Assembly: GCA_037039685.1 (NCBI GenBank)
Contig: JAWNGF010000001.1
Span: 5,208,001-5,272,000, forward strand
Source: Ceratobasidium sp. AG-K
Taxonomy: Eukaryota > Basidiomycota > Agaricomycetes > Cantharellales > Ceratobasidiaceae
Direction of reading: 5' to 3'
Length of the DNA stretch: 64,000 nt
Positions 1 to 12,506 of the stretch are shown here, one piece after another. The position numbers and the translations under genes were made by a program. Numbering within the stretch: the stretch's first letter is position 1; each line of letters starts with the position of its first letter. Below the pieces are notes generated by a model. It did not search any database, had not been told where the DNA came from, and saw nothing but the letters and a program-made list of their open reading frames with translations.

Positions 1-514
1 GTTGGCGTACTGATGCCATGTCACTCAATACCCTGGCAATCACACATCCATCTCCCATACCTGGATGAACACAGGTTATGGGCGCTGGGATGTGAACCTC
101 CCCTAGGACTAAGCTCGTACGTACCTCAGTTGGCACAAAAGACAGGGGAACTAAAGTCATTGCAGGAGCGAGCGCGAGACGTACACTTCCCAGACGGATG
201 TATTTTTCGAGACTCTAGGTCCCCTGGGTTACCTAGAGCGATACTTTCCTTCCTCAGTAGACCCTTTGTTCCCGCCCTCTCCAGCTCCGTTTACAGTTCC
301 TGGAGGTCTACCCCCCAAGCAAGGTTGGAATCACACCTGGCCGAGCCATATCGTCATGTTTGGTGCCCTCGAAACAGTCGAATCCCCAGATGGAACCACA
401 ATCAAAGCGAAACTGGGCGAGTTGGGATACAAACCAATTTGGCGTGCTAAGAACGGCTGGGAAGAAGACGAGAGGCGGCGAGGCGGAACGACCATTTGGG
501 AATGGAGTGGCTGA
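1..514 (+). CDS. GPI10: GPI mannosyltransferase III (PIG-B/Gpi10), 3' end only
   Basis: C-terminal end of the ER multi-pass GT22 enzyme that adds the third mannose to the GPI-anchor precursor, using dolichol-phosphate mannose. The window opens in frame at base 1. The first visible exon carries LMPCHSIPWQSHIH, matching the conserved luminal LMPCHSTP segment of PIG-B, and ends at 199. An intron at 200-260 (GTATTT to TAG) joins to 261, where the frame continues through WPSHIVMFGAL (compare the LPTHLITFSIL region of human PIG-B) to a basic, tryptophan-rich tail and TGA at 512-514. The intron is placed by frame continuity, and its exact donor is the least certain point. The rest of the gene lies outside the window. 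The next gene starts only 81 bases downstream on the same strand. Confidence 0.85.
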
Positions 515-595
515 GTTGTAGGTAGCGTCTGCTTATGTGATTTCATCTATGACGTCTAGTTCGTCTGTGTGACCTAAACTGATCGACCACCAAAA

Positions 596-1649
596 ATGTC
601 TTTGAGGTACTTGAGTGCAAGGTTGGCGCAGCAGGTTAGGTGGACTTGGCTGATGCTGCGTCTAGATGAACTAACAAGCCCGTAGATCGACGAAGAGCTG
701 ATGAGTGCGGCGGGGGCATTTAGTCTCGACCAAGTCAGTAAATGCGGGGTTTCACGGTTCGAGACAGGGCTGATGAATTCTTAAATGCACAGCTCATGGA
801 GCTTGCGGGGCTATCTTGTGCCCAAGCGTTGGCTAAAGTATACGATAATAAAAAGTATCCTCGCGTGCTTGTGTGTTGTGGACCGGGAAATCAGGTTAGT
901 AAATGTTGTAAATGAAGTACGCTGATACTGACATTAGAGCAGGGTGGTGATGGGCTGGTGGCAGCACGTCACTTGAGTGCGTTTCTCTTTAATCCGCTGA
1001 AACACCGCCAGTGACATGAAACAGAAATGTTCGGATACGAACCAACGCTGTATTTACCCAAGGTAGCTAAGCCTCCATCATTAGCGTATGTTTTACCTCA
1101 ACTCTCCGTGTAGCCCGGCTTGAAAGACATCTACAAACGCCTCGCCACCCAATGTTCTAACCTGCACATACCAACATCCCCCGAACTCCCCTCGGCCACG
1201 GGCTTCAAATCATCCTACGACGTGATTCTCGACGCAATCTTTGGCTTCTCGTTCCACCCGCCAGCTCGTGCGCCGTTTGATACCGCCCTGCGTTTGATAG
1301 GCGAGAGTGGCCTACCGATAGTCAGCGTCGACATTCCGAGCGGATGGGACGTGGACAAGGGACCACAAGAGGTGAAGACCGAGGGAGACGAGAGGAATGA
1401 GCTGAGCGCACTGCGGCCGCAGGTGTTGGTGAGTCTAACCGCGCCAAAGCAGGGTGCAAAGGCGTTCCAGGGACGCCACTTTTTGGGCGGGCGATTCGTT
1501 ACGCCGTAAGTCGTCGGCAGCTTCTCGTAATGGCAATGTTCTAACTATACGACTTCAGCGATTTGGATAAGAAGTTTGAGCTGAACCTGCCCCCGTACTC
1601 TGGGGTAGACCAAGTAGTTGAGCTCTCAGAGGGAGAGTCCAAGCTGTAG
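596..1649 (+). CDS. NAXE: NAD(P)H-hydrate epimerase (NAXE, YjeF N-terminal family)
   Basis: Metabolite-repair enzyme that interconverts R and S forms of hydrated NAD(P)H so that the dehydratase can restore them. Seven exons: 596-634, 686-733, 793-894, 943-976, 1025-1062, 1114-1505 and 1559-1649, giving 247 residues, the usual size of a lone YjeF_N domain. Visible signatures are IDEELM near residue 14, [13 protein letters not shown], the nucleotide loop GPGNQGGDG split by an intron, [19 protein letters not shown], and [11 protein letters not shown] followed by [10 protein letters not shown] near the end. All introns are GT-AG. The start at 596 is chosen because the frame runs straight into the conserved helix. 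The first 13 residues are short and basic with arginines and no acidic residues, which could be a weak mitochondrial signal; that is inference. Confidence 0.93.
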
Positions 1650-1877
1650 TGCATGTACCTAGCTAAACGCAACATCTCTATGCATGTGGCTGTACACGCT
1701 TGGCGCAGCTGCCGCAGTGATGCAACCCACGCGGCGGTGCACATGACAATCCTTATTACTGCGACTTGCGCGGTGGATACTGAAATCGAATCCCCATCAG
1801 AATTAAACGAATACCTCTCGTAAAGCATACATAAGTACACAGCTCGAGGTGAGAACAGTTTTTGTGCAGCCGGTGCC
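1650..1877. other. Short intergenic spacer
   Basis: Tandem spacer between the NAXE stop and the next plus-strand start. It must contain the NAXE terminator and the promoter of the following gene. I see no coding exon and no clear TATA box. An overlapping minus-strand reading frame here has no family resemblance. Confidence 0.5.
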
Positions 1878-2995
1878 ATGTCCCCCTTTTACGTCCGCAA
1901 TCCTACGTCGGTACAAGACACTAATATTGCTCCCCGCCATCAGATGGTCATTATCAACGACAAACTACCACCGCCGCCACCTTATCACCCTGGAGCCCGA
2001 CACCCTACCCCACGATCTCAGAATCCGGAATCACAGCTCCCGCCACCTCCATTCAGATCCCGTCGAGCTTGCCATTCGCTTTCGCAAATACCGCAACATG
2101 TTATCCTGCAGATCGTCTATGCTACATGCCCGGATGATATTGAGCCTGAGCGATTACGCAGGCGGCTATACTGGGTCGCAGTGTACCTCCGTTTGACATC
2201 ACGGGCGCTATACACTGGTGAGCCGCCTTCTAAATATGCTCCATGTATCTAACCCATAGTAGCGAGTATGCATCTATTAAGATCAACCTACCTTCCACTG
2301 TACATCGACCTCGTCAAATCGCCCTACTCTTCCGACCCTTTCCCCCTAAATGCACCTTCGTCCTCACGATATACACCTACACCTACCATCGCGCCCGCCG
2401 AACCCCTCACGACTACGGCAGGTGCATTCTCCGCGCCCTCTCTCCAGTCCATTCAGCGGGAAACAGCAGTGCTAGACCGATTCTTGGTACTCAAGATATG
2501 CGACGACGTACGGGCAGACGAAACCGAGCTACACCTCGGCTCGGAGGATGCATTTGCAGATATTTTCGACTTGATGCAGCCTAGGAGCAGGGTAGAGGAT
2601 CTGCTCAGGTTGTTTGGTATCCAAATGGGGGTGATTTCGGTGGCAGACTCGGAGCCGTATTCGCCCGTTACGGCCAGGCATTCGAAGTCCAAGAAGCTAC
2701 CTTTTGAAACTCTTTCGGTCAACTTTTCTCCTCGTAAAGTAAGCCTTGTCCTCTCTGCAAAGGTTCATAACTAAGCTCGCTTCAGCTCTCCCTTGTCCAG
2801 ACAGACCACAACCGTCGCAAACAAACTCTCGTTGAAATCCAACGTACCAAGACTGAGTCACTCGAAGTCAGCGCCAAACGTCTTATTAGAGCGCTCATCG
2901 CCAACGGCATCGTCCCAGATCCCTCTACAATCTCGCCTAGTTCCCCTAATTTCACCCATGGTTCTTCGGTAGCGGGCCCCAGTAGGACTCGATAA
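1878..2995 (+). CDS. Conserved basidiomycete protein of unknown function
   Basis: Three exons: 1878-2217, 2260-2738 and 2786-2995, about 342 residues. Phases agree across both GT-AG introns (42 and 47 bases). The N-terminal 60 residues are proline-rich and probably disordered. A folded part follows: PQHVILQIVYATCP, a basic stretch with LRRRLYWVAVYLRLTSRALY, then RSTYLPLYIDLVKSPY. The pattern of a hydrophobic start, LTSRALY and RSTYLPLY recalls F-box-like fungal proteins, but I cannot identify a domain. The middle holds RETAVLDRFLVLKICDDV and a QPRSRVEDLLRLFGIQ motif. The tail (SLEVSAKRLIRALIANGIV) looks helical. Function is not assigned. The gene converges on the methyltransferase gene that ends at 3623. 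Confidence 0.7.
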
Positions 2996-3622
2996 CACTC
3001 CTGTATATTAGACTGTATTACTTTATTCGTTGACCTCGATGCAACTGTACTTGATAAGATAGCTACGATATGATACAAAGAAAGTCTGGTGTGCATGTAC
3101 AGAGAGAGCGATAATGACACTGGATAAAGCAGCATGACACGCCAGACGTAAGTGAAATTGACACAGCAAGAGATGCGAGTGGTGAGTACAATGGGACACA
3201 AGAGACTCGAGGTATATGTACGGACGGGGGTTCCGTCAAGGTGGGGTAAAAAGGCGCTCGACGAGAGCTGGAGAATGAACGAAAAGACAGAAAAGTTCGT
3301 TGCAATGGTGGACGCAAGCGACCGAGAGCATAGCAAGACATGATGAGGCGAGAAATGCGAGTGTAAGATGCGAAGATGTACAGGAATGCAAAGTGCCGAT
3401 TGCAGATGGGAGAATAAAATACGAGATCAAGGCGATTGGGATACAGAGCGTTGAAACTAAAGAGTGTGGAAGACGCGCCAGACGCCTTGTTTTACGCTTT
3501 AATGGCAAAAATTGTTCGGGCACGACGGCTGTAGGTCGAATATCCAGCCAGCCCTTCACGGGCCTCGCGTGTGGCCCATGCTTCACGGAGTGCTTGCGAC
3601 TCCGTAGCAACCCATTTTTGTT
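2996..3622. other. Convergent 3' intergenic region
   Basis: Spacer between two convergent gene ends. Only 3' untranslated sequence and terminators are expected. Overlapping short frames on both strands have no conserved features. I see nothing else here. Confidence 0.5.
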
Positions 3623-6600
3623 CTAGTGAACCATAAGCACCACATCACGACTAAATACTAGCCACTCACCAAGGGTTTGCTCACGAGGCACGGGTCGGCG
3701 CCACTGAACGCTCGCCACCAACTTGGAAGGAATGTCGATCAGAGCCTGGACCGCACTAATATATACGCAATCAACATTATGGCAACTATGCCTAAGCCAC
3801 CCCCCACATACCTGGCATATGATTGGACCATATCTTCAAATTGCATGCGCTCGTGCCTTACCCGCTCGTCTGGAGAGTCGCCCAGATCCCGGCGGAGCAC
3901 GAGTTCCTCCCACATGGCCTCCCGCACGCTTAAGATGCCTGACCACGCCACAAGTCAATTGCTGTCAAAACGGAAAGTGAAAAGGGCAAACCTTGCAGTG
4001 CATGCTTGAGATGAAGAGCCGTCTTGTTGGTTGTGGCATCCCCTTCACGCCGGGTAATGTTCCCAGCTTTGGGTGACATGTCTGGCGTGGGTGGTGTGTT
4101 GGTTTCCTCACGCGTCGAACCGGCCCCTGGGAAGCGTGGCATATTCATTATCATCTACAACAGGCAAATGTCAGACAAAAGTTGACCCCTGACCGCAAGG
4201 CACTTACAGGCTCGTGGGCTTGGACAGTCTCAAAGATCCCAGTAGCTTGAACAAGACTGGGAAGCACAGTCGATAGTTGGATATGAACGTCGCGTCTCGT
4301 GTACACGGCATAAAACAACTCTTCGAGGAGTTCATAGTCATGTCCGAGAGGGGGTCGGACCTGGGTATCACTTTCATTTTGAGAAACCTCCTCGCGCGAT
4401 GGAACAAGACCCAAGTCGGATCCGATCACGCTCGCGTTGACGTCGGCTACGAGTAACTCTTTGCGTGGCGGAGTAAGAGGAGGCGAAAGAGGGCCTTGGA
4501 AAGAAATGACAGACGAGTGCGCCAGGTTCAAGTTGGAACAAACGCGCGGGTGCAAAGAGACAGTAGACGTTGCGCCAGTGGGCACATTGACAATAGAGCC
4601 GTCCATGGAGCGAAGAGACAAGGCAGATCCAAGCGCGGCGCTAGACAGAGCAAATCCAAACGAGGGTACACCCAGTCCGAGCGAAATTCGCGACGCGCCC
4701 GGCCGACGGGGTTCCTCCAGAGATGCCCTGGCCGGAGGGTCGCATACAAGGGGTTCCGGGGGGTGGGCAAGTGTCGGAGTGGACCCCTGTAGATTTGCGG
4801 CTGATACGCAAGGAATGAAAAATGGCTGACCAGAGCTCTTTCGGGGTTCCGTGTCGGTGCCAGAAGCACCCCTTGAAGGGCTGGCCGCAGCGGAGCGCCT
4901 CGGTCCCCGCAACATACGGCCGAATCCGGCCCGAACGCCCTCGCCATCACTGAACGTGCCCCGAAGAATATCTCGGGAGCGCGAACGGGGCTTTGATACC
5001 GAGACTCCTCGGGACCTGGACAAAGTCTCGGAAGGGGTTGTCGATCCGCCGCGGCGTGAGGTTCCTTCGCTCGAGCGATCCCGAAGCAACGAGCCCCATT
5101 CGCCAACATTGGGGGGAGGACTCGGACCCTGGACTGTCTGCCCCGATTGGCGGTGTCTCACTGTCTCGTCTGATTTACCACGCAGGGTATCGCCCGGGTG
5201 GGTGCTATCACTGAAACGAGTCGTGCCTGGCGGCCTAGTGTCGTCCTCCTGTGCAGGATCGCGCCCACGTCCGGTCATCTTTTCCCTATATGCAACAACT
5301 TCAGTCAGGGTCGGACGCGCCGTCAAGGACCGAGGAAGAATTGGGAATACAATGTCTGAAAACAACAAAACGTCAAAGGGCTGACAAATATTCCAATTAA
5401 GCCAAGCATACCATCTGCCGTGACATCAACAATCCCACCCGGCCGCAAAACCCGTCCAATTTCAGACAACAAGGACGCCCACGCGTGATATGGCACCGCG
5501 CGTGCGAGATCACGCAGGTGAACATAGTCAAAACTCTCACAAGCAAAAGGTAATCTTTCAGCAAGGCTAGGACAAAATGAGCACATGACGTCAAGAAACC
5601 AAGTAACCGACTCACAAATCGCCTGTGACCCAACTCACACGGCTCTCCTTGGCAGGGGGCGCACCAGTGGCCTGCTTCCGAATGTCGACCTGGGCCCGAT
5701 TGAGCAATACAATGTCCATGCCGACAAATTCGCAGGTTGGCCATCGGCGCAAGGCGCTCCGGATCCATTCTAAATTAGACAATGTCATGGGATCATTCAC
5801 ACAATAGGCACAATCAACATACCTCCACCTCCACAGCCTAGATCGAGGCAATTCCGGGGCGCTTCCTGCTCTGGGACAACACTGGGAGTGTCTTGGGTTG
5901 AATGGAGTAAATGGGCTAGCGCATTACTGGGGAGGGAACAACGGATTGAGTTCAGGCCCGAGCATATGGCCACCCAAACTCACTTTGCAAGGGTCTCGGG
6001 CGAATAATCAACTGGGTAGGGGATGCTCCTTGGTGTGGCCGCGCCTCCACTGGCCTCTTTGCGTTCCCGCCGCTCCTGCCTGACACCTCGAGTGACCTGG
6101 CAACGCAAATGCCGCCTGCCGTTGCGCATGACCCATTCCCCGGCTGCTTCGGCACCTGCCCTTGCGCGCTTGGCGAGTTCTGCATAGGGCTGCGACACTG
6201 ATGGGGGTAGTGCCGAGCCAGAAGAGGCACTCATGGCGGGGTCATTGGAATCGAGCATGACAAATGAGCTCGTCACCGAAACCGAGTGACCCAGGTGGGC
6301 CGTGGTGGTGTGGACATCATCAGATACCGACTCGGAGGAGGGGAGTGACCGTTGAGCCGGCGCTTGAGAAACTAGGAAGCATTAATTAGCGCAATTGAGT
6401 GGGAGGCAACCACTTACGGGCTGATTTGGGAACCGTCGGGGGTCGTCGGTGCCCTGTGACTGCGAGCGGGACGGGTGTTCTGAGGCCAGAGCGCGGAGGT
6501 ACTCGGGCTCCCATCCAAAGGTCATGTGGGCCGGCCTCGAATGGTTGTTGGCGCGCGGGAGCAACGCGGTCACGAGCGTGAGGATATGAACCTGCCGCGC

Positions 6601-7035
6601 GACGAGTGCCCCGTGAATATGGCGAGAGGTCGTGGGAGCTCTGACCCTCGGAGAACACTCGCTGACGGGGGTATTGCGAGGGTTGAGTATGGCTTCGGGG
6701 CCGTCGAGCTACCTCGCTCTCGGTGCTCGAGTCAAAGTGGGCGCGTACACGGGCAGTGATGCGGCGAAAGGGGGACGGATGCTTGTGCGGAGTCGTGTTG
6801 GAGAATATCATAAATTGCGAGGGCCGCTGGGGGGCCGACATCGAGTGCGAGCGGCGTGACCTGTGAGAGAGAGGGCAAAAGTGGAATGGTGACGCGAGGC
6901 GGAGGCATAAATGGGCATGAGCAGCATGCGGAGTGGATTAAGCAGAGTTCGAATGATGATAGACATTGGTCAGATAGGGGTCAATAGGATCATCCGCACT
7001 CACAATGTCTGAGCCCGGGCGTCAGCAATGTTCAT
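3623..7035 (-). CDS. LaeA-like SAM-dependent methyltransferase with long disordered arms
   Basis: Ten exons on the minus strand: 7035-7004, 6860-6418, 6371-5984, 5926-5823, 5769-5616, 5566-5412, 5355-4208, 4154-3992, 3938-3812 and 3755-3623. All phases agree, giving about 948 residues. Residues 1-280 are Ser/Arg/Pro-rich. The catalytic core is a class I Rossmann methyltransferase: LDLGCGGGG (motif I), EFVGMDIVLLNRAQVD (motif II), FDYVHLRDLARAV, then GRVLRPGGIVDV, as in LaeA and TAM-type enzymes. After the core comes a roughly 300-residue region rich in RSRS, PP and SP, then a helical C-terminus (REAMWEELVLRRDLGD, RHERMQFEDMVQSYA). LaeA relatives are nuclear regulators of secondary metabolism and development, but this protein is far larger, so substrate and role are open. 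The last exon is the least certain. Confidence 0.85.
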
Positions 7036-8524
7036 GTTGCCGGCCAGAGCTCTCTCTTGTCGGAGATGCTTTTGGGGTCGACGCGCTGGGGGGAGAGTGG
7101 AGGGAAAGCGTACTTAGTATTGTGTTTCTAACGCCCGGCGCTTCCACTCTCTCGTGACTGGCTAAAGTTCAGTACCACAAAAGCGGCTTCTTGTTACCGC
7201 TTCCAGATTTTTCACCCCTGACCGGCACCTAGTCATCCATTGTGCCGGTATCGGCCCTCCAAGCATCACCCCATCTCGTCTCTTTGCGCGCGCGCATATA
7301 ACTCGCTCTCGCTCTTGGGAACTGTAGTGACTCTCGTTCCCGGACCGACTATGCAAAATTTAACCCAGCCCTCGACTCAGTTGGCATTCATTCCTATCGC
7401 CCCCAGAATCAAAAGGGTTACATCGATCAAGGCCGATACCCAGCTCTACGGATGCGGGACAAGACATTGTGCGCTCACCATTTCGCGTGTTGCGCGCCTG
7501 TTTCCGTCCGCTCTCTTCACAGCCCCCTCGCAAATCCAAAGTCTTCGTCGTCAAACTGCCTCACCTGGCCGCTCGTATACGGTCTGTCTAGCGCATCGCG
7601 CCCACAGCGTCAGAGCGCGCCACCCGCCGTCGGTTTCACTCATTCAGCTTCAGGGGCCCCGCGGGCCTGGGCAAGGCCAGACCTGGCCATACATTTCCCG
7701 CTAGAACCATGCCCATACCCGATTGAAACAACCCCTCAGCCAATCAATATCTCAACACGGCCTGGTCTGGGTACAATAAACTGCGCCGCGATGGTGGCTG
7801 GGATCCGGTCAAGGATGCATACAGCCAATGGTGCCACATCAACATCGCAACATCTACAGCTACAAAAAGCGCCGAGGACCTTATCAGGCCCCCAAGGTTC
7901 GCCCAATTCAATGCAATCATCGATTGTTGTATGGCGTTGACTTCGCCGTCATTGTTGTCAAAAAAAATTGCGAGAAAGGGCGACAGACCCCGGTACCAGC
8001 TACGGCCCCGAAGGACATGTCAGTCCACTACTGAAACCGTCATGGATCGCCCATGTTTTATTTATTGAAAAGAGTGCGACACGATCGACGATGCCGCGGT
8101 CGATTGCTACTCCAGTGTTGTTGTTTCAGCATCGAGGGTGGATCTGACCAGCTCAAGCGTGTCTCGGGTTGGCTTCAGCGAGAAACCCCCTCAAAGAACT
8201 GTTTCTTCAAACGCTTTCGACACTGAAATTAACCCCCCTAGTCGTAATTGATCCGCGCCGCTAGCACCGGTTGACTTCGGCATAATCATCTACCCCGGCA
8301 ACGGTCTTCGATCTCTCTCCGGCGTCCCCGAAAATTGGTTCAAATGCTAATTTCTTGCGAATAATTCCCCTGATTATCACCGGGCTCGCTGGCCGGCCGG
8401 TCACATCCTCTTGCACCGGAATTGAGAAACAGGAGTTCTCACCGCCTTTGTGACGCCTCGTGGACACGGGTGATTCCAAAAACCACAACAGTTCATTCAT
8501 AATATTGCGGCACCGATGATAAGC
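7036..8524. other. 1.5 kb intergenic region with no convincing gene
   Basis: Lies between the start of the methyltransferase gene and the end of the MFS gene, both on the minus strand. It holds the methyltransferase promoter; a pyrimidine-rich, GC-rich stretch at about 7240-7700 fits a fungal promoter or 5' UTR. Frames of 60-160 codons exist on both strands (for example 7452-7940 plus and 8261-8500 minus), but they overlap one another, are rich in Ser/Pro/Arg and show no domain. Confidence 0.45.
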
Positions 8525-10910
8525 CTAAGTAATATACCTATATCCACTCCAAGCATCACCTTTGTCTCTCTTGGCCTCTTCTACCGAGCCATACTCGCCA
8601 TTCGGGTTCATGGATTCCCCACCCGCTTTTTTGCCACCGGTAATGACCTCGTCCCGTTCGCCACGTTGTCGTTTGGCATTTTCCCTACGGAGAAGGAATA
8701 TAAATGCGAGGGACGTCATCCACCCGATGCAGATGTACATCAATACGATCCCGTGCCCGAGGCTGTACCATGGCTTGTCGCGTGCGCGGTACTACGTAAA
8801 TGCGTCGATTAATACGTGGAAGGCTGAAATGCTGGGGATGTACTCACAATGTTTGAGCTCACGGCTCCATTGATGTTTCCACTGCCAGTAGAGCGGTTAG
8901 TGTACTTTGACGTATCAATCTGGAGCGAGTAGACGTACAAACTAATAACCATCCCCAAGGCTACACTACGCTTGTACGAGCCTTCGACATTGTTGCTCAT
9001 CCATGCAATTGTATTGGCTACCCCGCAATAATGAGTGGCGCCTCTCGATGATCGGCGGGAACACTCACGGATGAGAGGATATATACCACTAGCCGCCAAG
9101 TACACAGCGAAATATGACAAGGCCGCGTTCCTCGAAGCAATGAGGATAATGTACCCTGCCAGACCAATCGTAAAGAAGATCCTGCATACATGCGAGGCCA
9201 TTAGCGAATCATTTCACTTGACACGTTTGAACCTACAGGTTGAATATTCCACGGTTTCCAATGCGATCAGCAAAGTAGCCAACTCCAATAGTAAGTATGC
9301 ATGCCCATGCGTAAACTGGAACACTGAGCAGGTTTGCGGGCGTTGCCGTATAGCCTGAAACATTGCCATTTCATATCGACCAAAATACTCGTTTGAACTG
9401 TTCGTACGTACCAAGCTGGTTGATGATGCTCGGGGTGAACAGCGAGAACTTCAAAGAAAAATGACTCAGCCGCCTGGCGTCAAAGGTGCGTAGGACAAAC
9501 GGATGACGTACCGCATACAAAGGACCATCACTTCCAGCGTAACATAACATTCCAAGCCATGTCTTCCAATCTTTCAAAGCTTGGAATATATATCTGTGTA
9601 TTTCCTTGGGAGTGAGACACAAATATCCTTTGCTAGGGATGGCGAGAAGGACGAACCTAGCCCTGAGTTTCTCTCCGGCAGCGCTAAATTGATCGTCGGA
9701 CTGAAGCCGACGCACGACAAATGCGCCTGTCGGACCGACACAAATCAGGACGAGTACGTGGTGCGATCCGTAGGGGAAGCGCCCACTCACGTTCTTCCTC
9801 GCTGAGGAACTTGGCCTCGTCTGGAAAGTCCTGGATGATCCGGAACGAAGCCACTCCAGCGAGCACAGTGGCCAAACCCTGAGCACGAGTTCAGAATTGC
9901 TGCTTCGCTCGCGTTGAGTCCGTGAAACTTACCTCGAGTATAAATATCCAAGCCTTGGGTTGAGTTGGTCAATGATACTGTATGCGCTTGCGGGCTCGAC
10001 TTCTTACCCAGGCAGGCTTTCCGCCAATTCCGTCCATTTTGCTTATCGCCGCGGCTAGAAGACCACCAAACGCACCACTGACAGTCGCAGCGCTGAAGAA
10101 TACAGCGGCTCGAATACCAAACTCAGAGCCTGTTTGTGCGTGTTATCAGAACGTGCATTTGACCGAGGCACGTTGCGTACGTTTATACCAGCTGGGATTT
10201 GCAATGAGTATCAATATGAGAAGCATCGTATCTGCATGCATACCAGGATAAATAGTAGTTGACTCCTGGGAAAAGTCCGGCCTCGAATACACCGAGCATC
10301 CAACGCATCCCGAGAAGCCCACCATAGTTATGCACGAGTCCTTGAACAGTCTGACCAGTCGTCAGCCTGGAGTTGCGGACTGTAAAATATGCCACGGCAT
10401 ACCATCATAATTCCCCAAAGCAGCATGAGTGCAGATAACCATATCGAAGGTCGCAACCGCTTCAAAAAAATATTCGACGGAACCTATATTGTGGACGAGT
10501 TGTTAGTCGTGCGTGTATGCAAGGATTACGGACACACCTCAAAGATCGAGTATGAGAAAAAGAAAATGGTCAGTGCGATGAGGTACTGTTTATCGGTCAG
10601 GCCGAGGTCCTTCTCGAGGCTGTAAAGCTACATCGGGCAAACATCTCCTCGATGAGTGACCATACTAACTAAACATGAGCGGTCCGCTCACCTTTGCATT
10701 CCCAATGCTTGTCCTATCCAGAAAGCTCAGTAGGTACAGCAAGCTCAACCAGGGGATTAAGCGCATGTCAATCTTCCGCAGTAGTTTCTTCTCGTCGATA
10801 CTCGATACATCGACTTCGGCATGATATGTCGGGACTTGAGTAGTTGCGTTTGGGGTTGACTCAATTTGGGTTGGCTGGGGTTTGACACCTTCTTGGCTCG
10901 ACACAGACAT
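8525..10910 (-). CDS. MFS transporter, DAL5/TNA1 (anion:cation symporter) family
   Basis: Minus-strand gene of about a dozen exons, roughly 480-500 residues, with 12 expected membrane helices. The N-terminus is cytosolic and ends in DEKKLLRKIDMRLIPWLSLL and SFLDRTSIGNAK, the signature start of allantoate/nicotinate permease relatives. Further conserved parts are LEKDLGLTDKQYLIALTIFF, GMRWMLGVFEAGLFPG, FLSEEER, DWKTWLGML, DGPLYA, SLFTPSIINQL and, near the end, WMSNNVEGSYKRSV, GNINGAVSSNIY and the tail SVEEAKRDKGDAWSGYRY. These place it in the plasma-membrane family that takes up small organic anions such as allantoate, nicotinate or pantothenate; the substrate cannot be read from sequence. Introns are short GT-AG. 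One exon near 9640-9700 has ambiguous borders. Confidence 0.9.
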
Positions 10911-11610
<700 letters not shown>

Positions 11611-11854
11611 CAAATGTAAGCAAGCTTCAAACGCTCTAAGAATTAGCATGGGCGCAATGTCTAAATACATCATTTCCGGGTATCAAATCGGTACAATAGT
11701 GGTTTTGGTCCGTTCATTTCGACCTAATAATGATAGGGATACGGTAAAGTACCTGGGCTACAGGTGCTATATCCAGATTTGGAAAGTACGAATATCGAGA
11801 ATTATGGTATGTTTGTTCGGGTTAGAGATGATTATAGTACTGACGGATCCGTGA

Positions 11855-12344
11855 TTAAAGTGTCGAGTGCGGCACGTAGCTCAAACCACTGAAAAGGCTC
11901 CTCACGCACTGGAAGAACTCTTCTTCGTCCGCCGTAGACGCCAAATTGAAGATTTGGGACACTAGTAAGGTTGTGGTCTTGCCTGCTACGAGAAAACCCT
12001 GGAAGACTTCTTTGCTAGACAAGCTTTTCGTCTTTGACTCGGAAGTATTTTCGGGTAGGCCTACTGGAAAACCAAGAGCATCAGTCATGCCTATGAATGG
12101 CTGTGGCCAAGCTCCTAAAATTATCATAAATTTAATATAACCAAATATGACTTTTATGGTCATGTGTCTGCCTTTTGGGTCCCTCTTGTCGTTCCCTGGC
12201 CTGTAAACCCCACCGGATAATCTCTTGTCTCTGTACCTTACCTAAAGCCATGTACTCTGGGCCGAGCGGTTTGCCCACGTACGCATGTAGTTCGTTAAAA
12301 TCATATTGGGAACAATAGCATTCATGGTCACGTGTGGCCTTCAT
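11855..12344 (-). CDS. Possible small unknown gene
   Basis: Two adjacent minus-strand frames look mildly protein-like: 12344-12132 (YDFNELHAYVGKPLGPEYMA, then a basic KVQRQEIIRWGLQARERQ) and 12163-11855 (PFIGMTDALGFPVGLP, then EEFFQCVRSLFSGLSY). They could be two exons, but I found no GT-AG pair that joins them in phase. No family is recognised. It may be a gene, a decayed gene or chance. It sits between the GMC remnant and the CFA synthase gene. Confidence 0.25.
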
Positions 12345-12506
12345 TTCCTCACTCGCTGAGTAATCGATCGCGCCTTTCTCGATGAGTCGCTAATGACGAT
12401 AGAGGCGACGGTGAATCGGTCCCTGAGGACTTGAGGATCGACGGTTGCGCACGGAAGTGAATAAAAACCTAGGGACTGACGTGGAACTCGACATTCTCCT
12501 ACCACC

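Noticed and set aside
13..450. 145-codon plus-strand frame starting MPCHSIPW
   Set aside because: Its first part is the real PIG-B exon, but after about base 199 it reads through an intron in frame; the real ending is the separate exon at 261-514.
6382..6573. Alternative frame with FGWEPEYLRALA and an in-phase upstream reading VTPLALDVGPP
   Set aside because: It looks protein-like, but the first-exon donor GTGAGT at 7003 and the GTAAGT at 6417 both fix the other frame, which continues openly into the methyltransferase core.
7240..7940. Overlapping plus-strand frames of 154 and 162 codons
   Set aside because: They overlap in two frames, are Ser/Pro/Arg-rich as expected for a GC-rich promoter and show no domain or splice structure.
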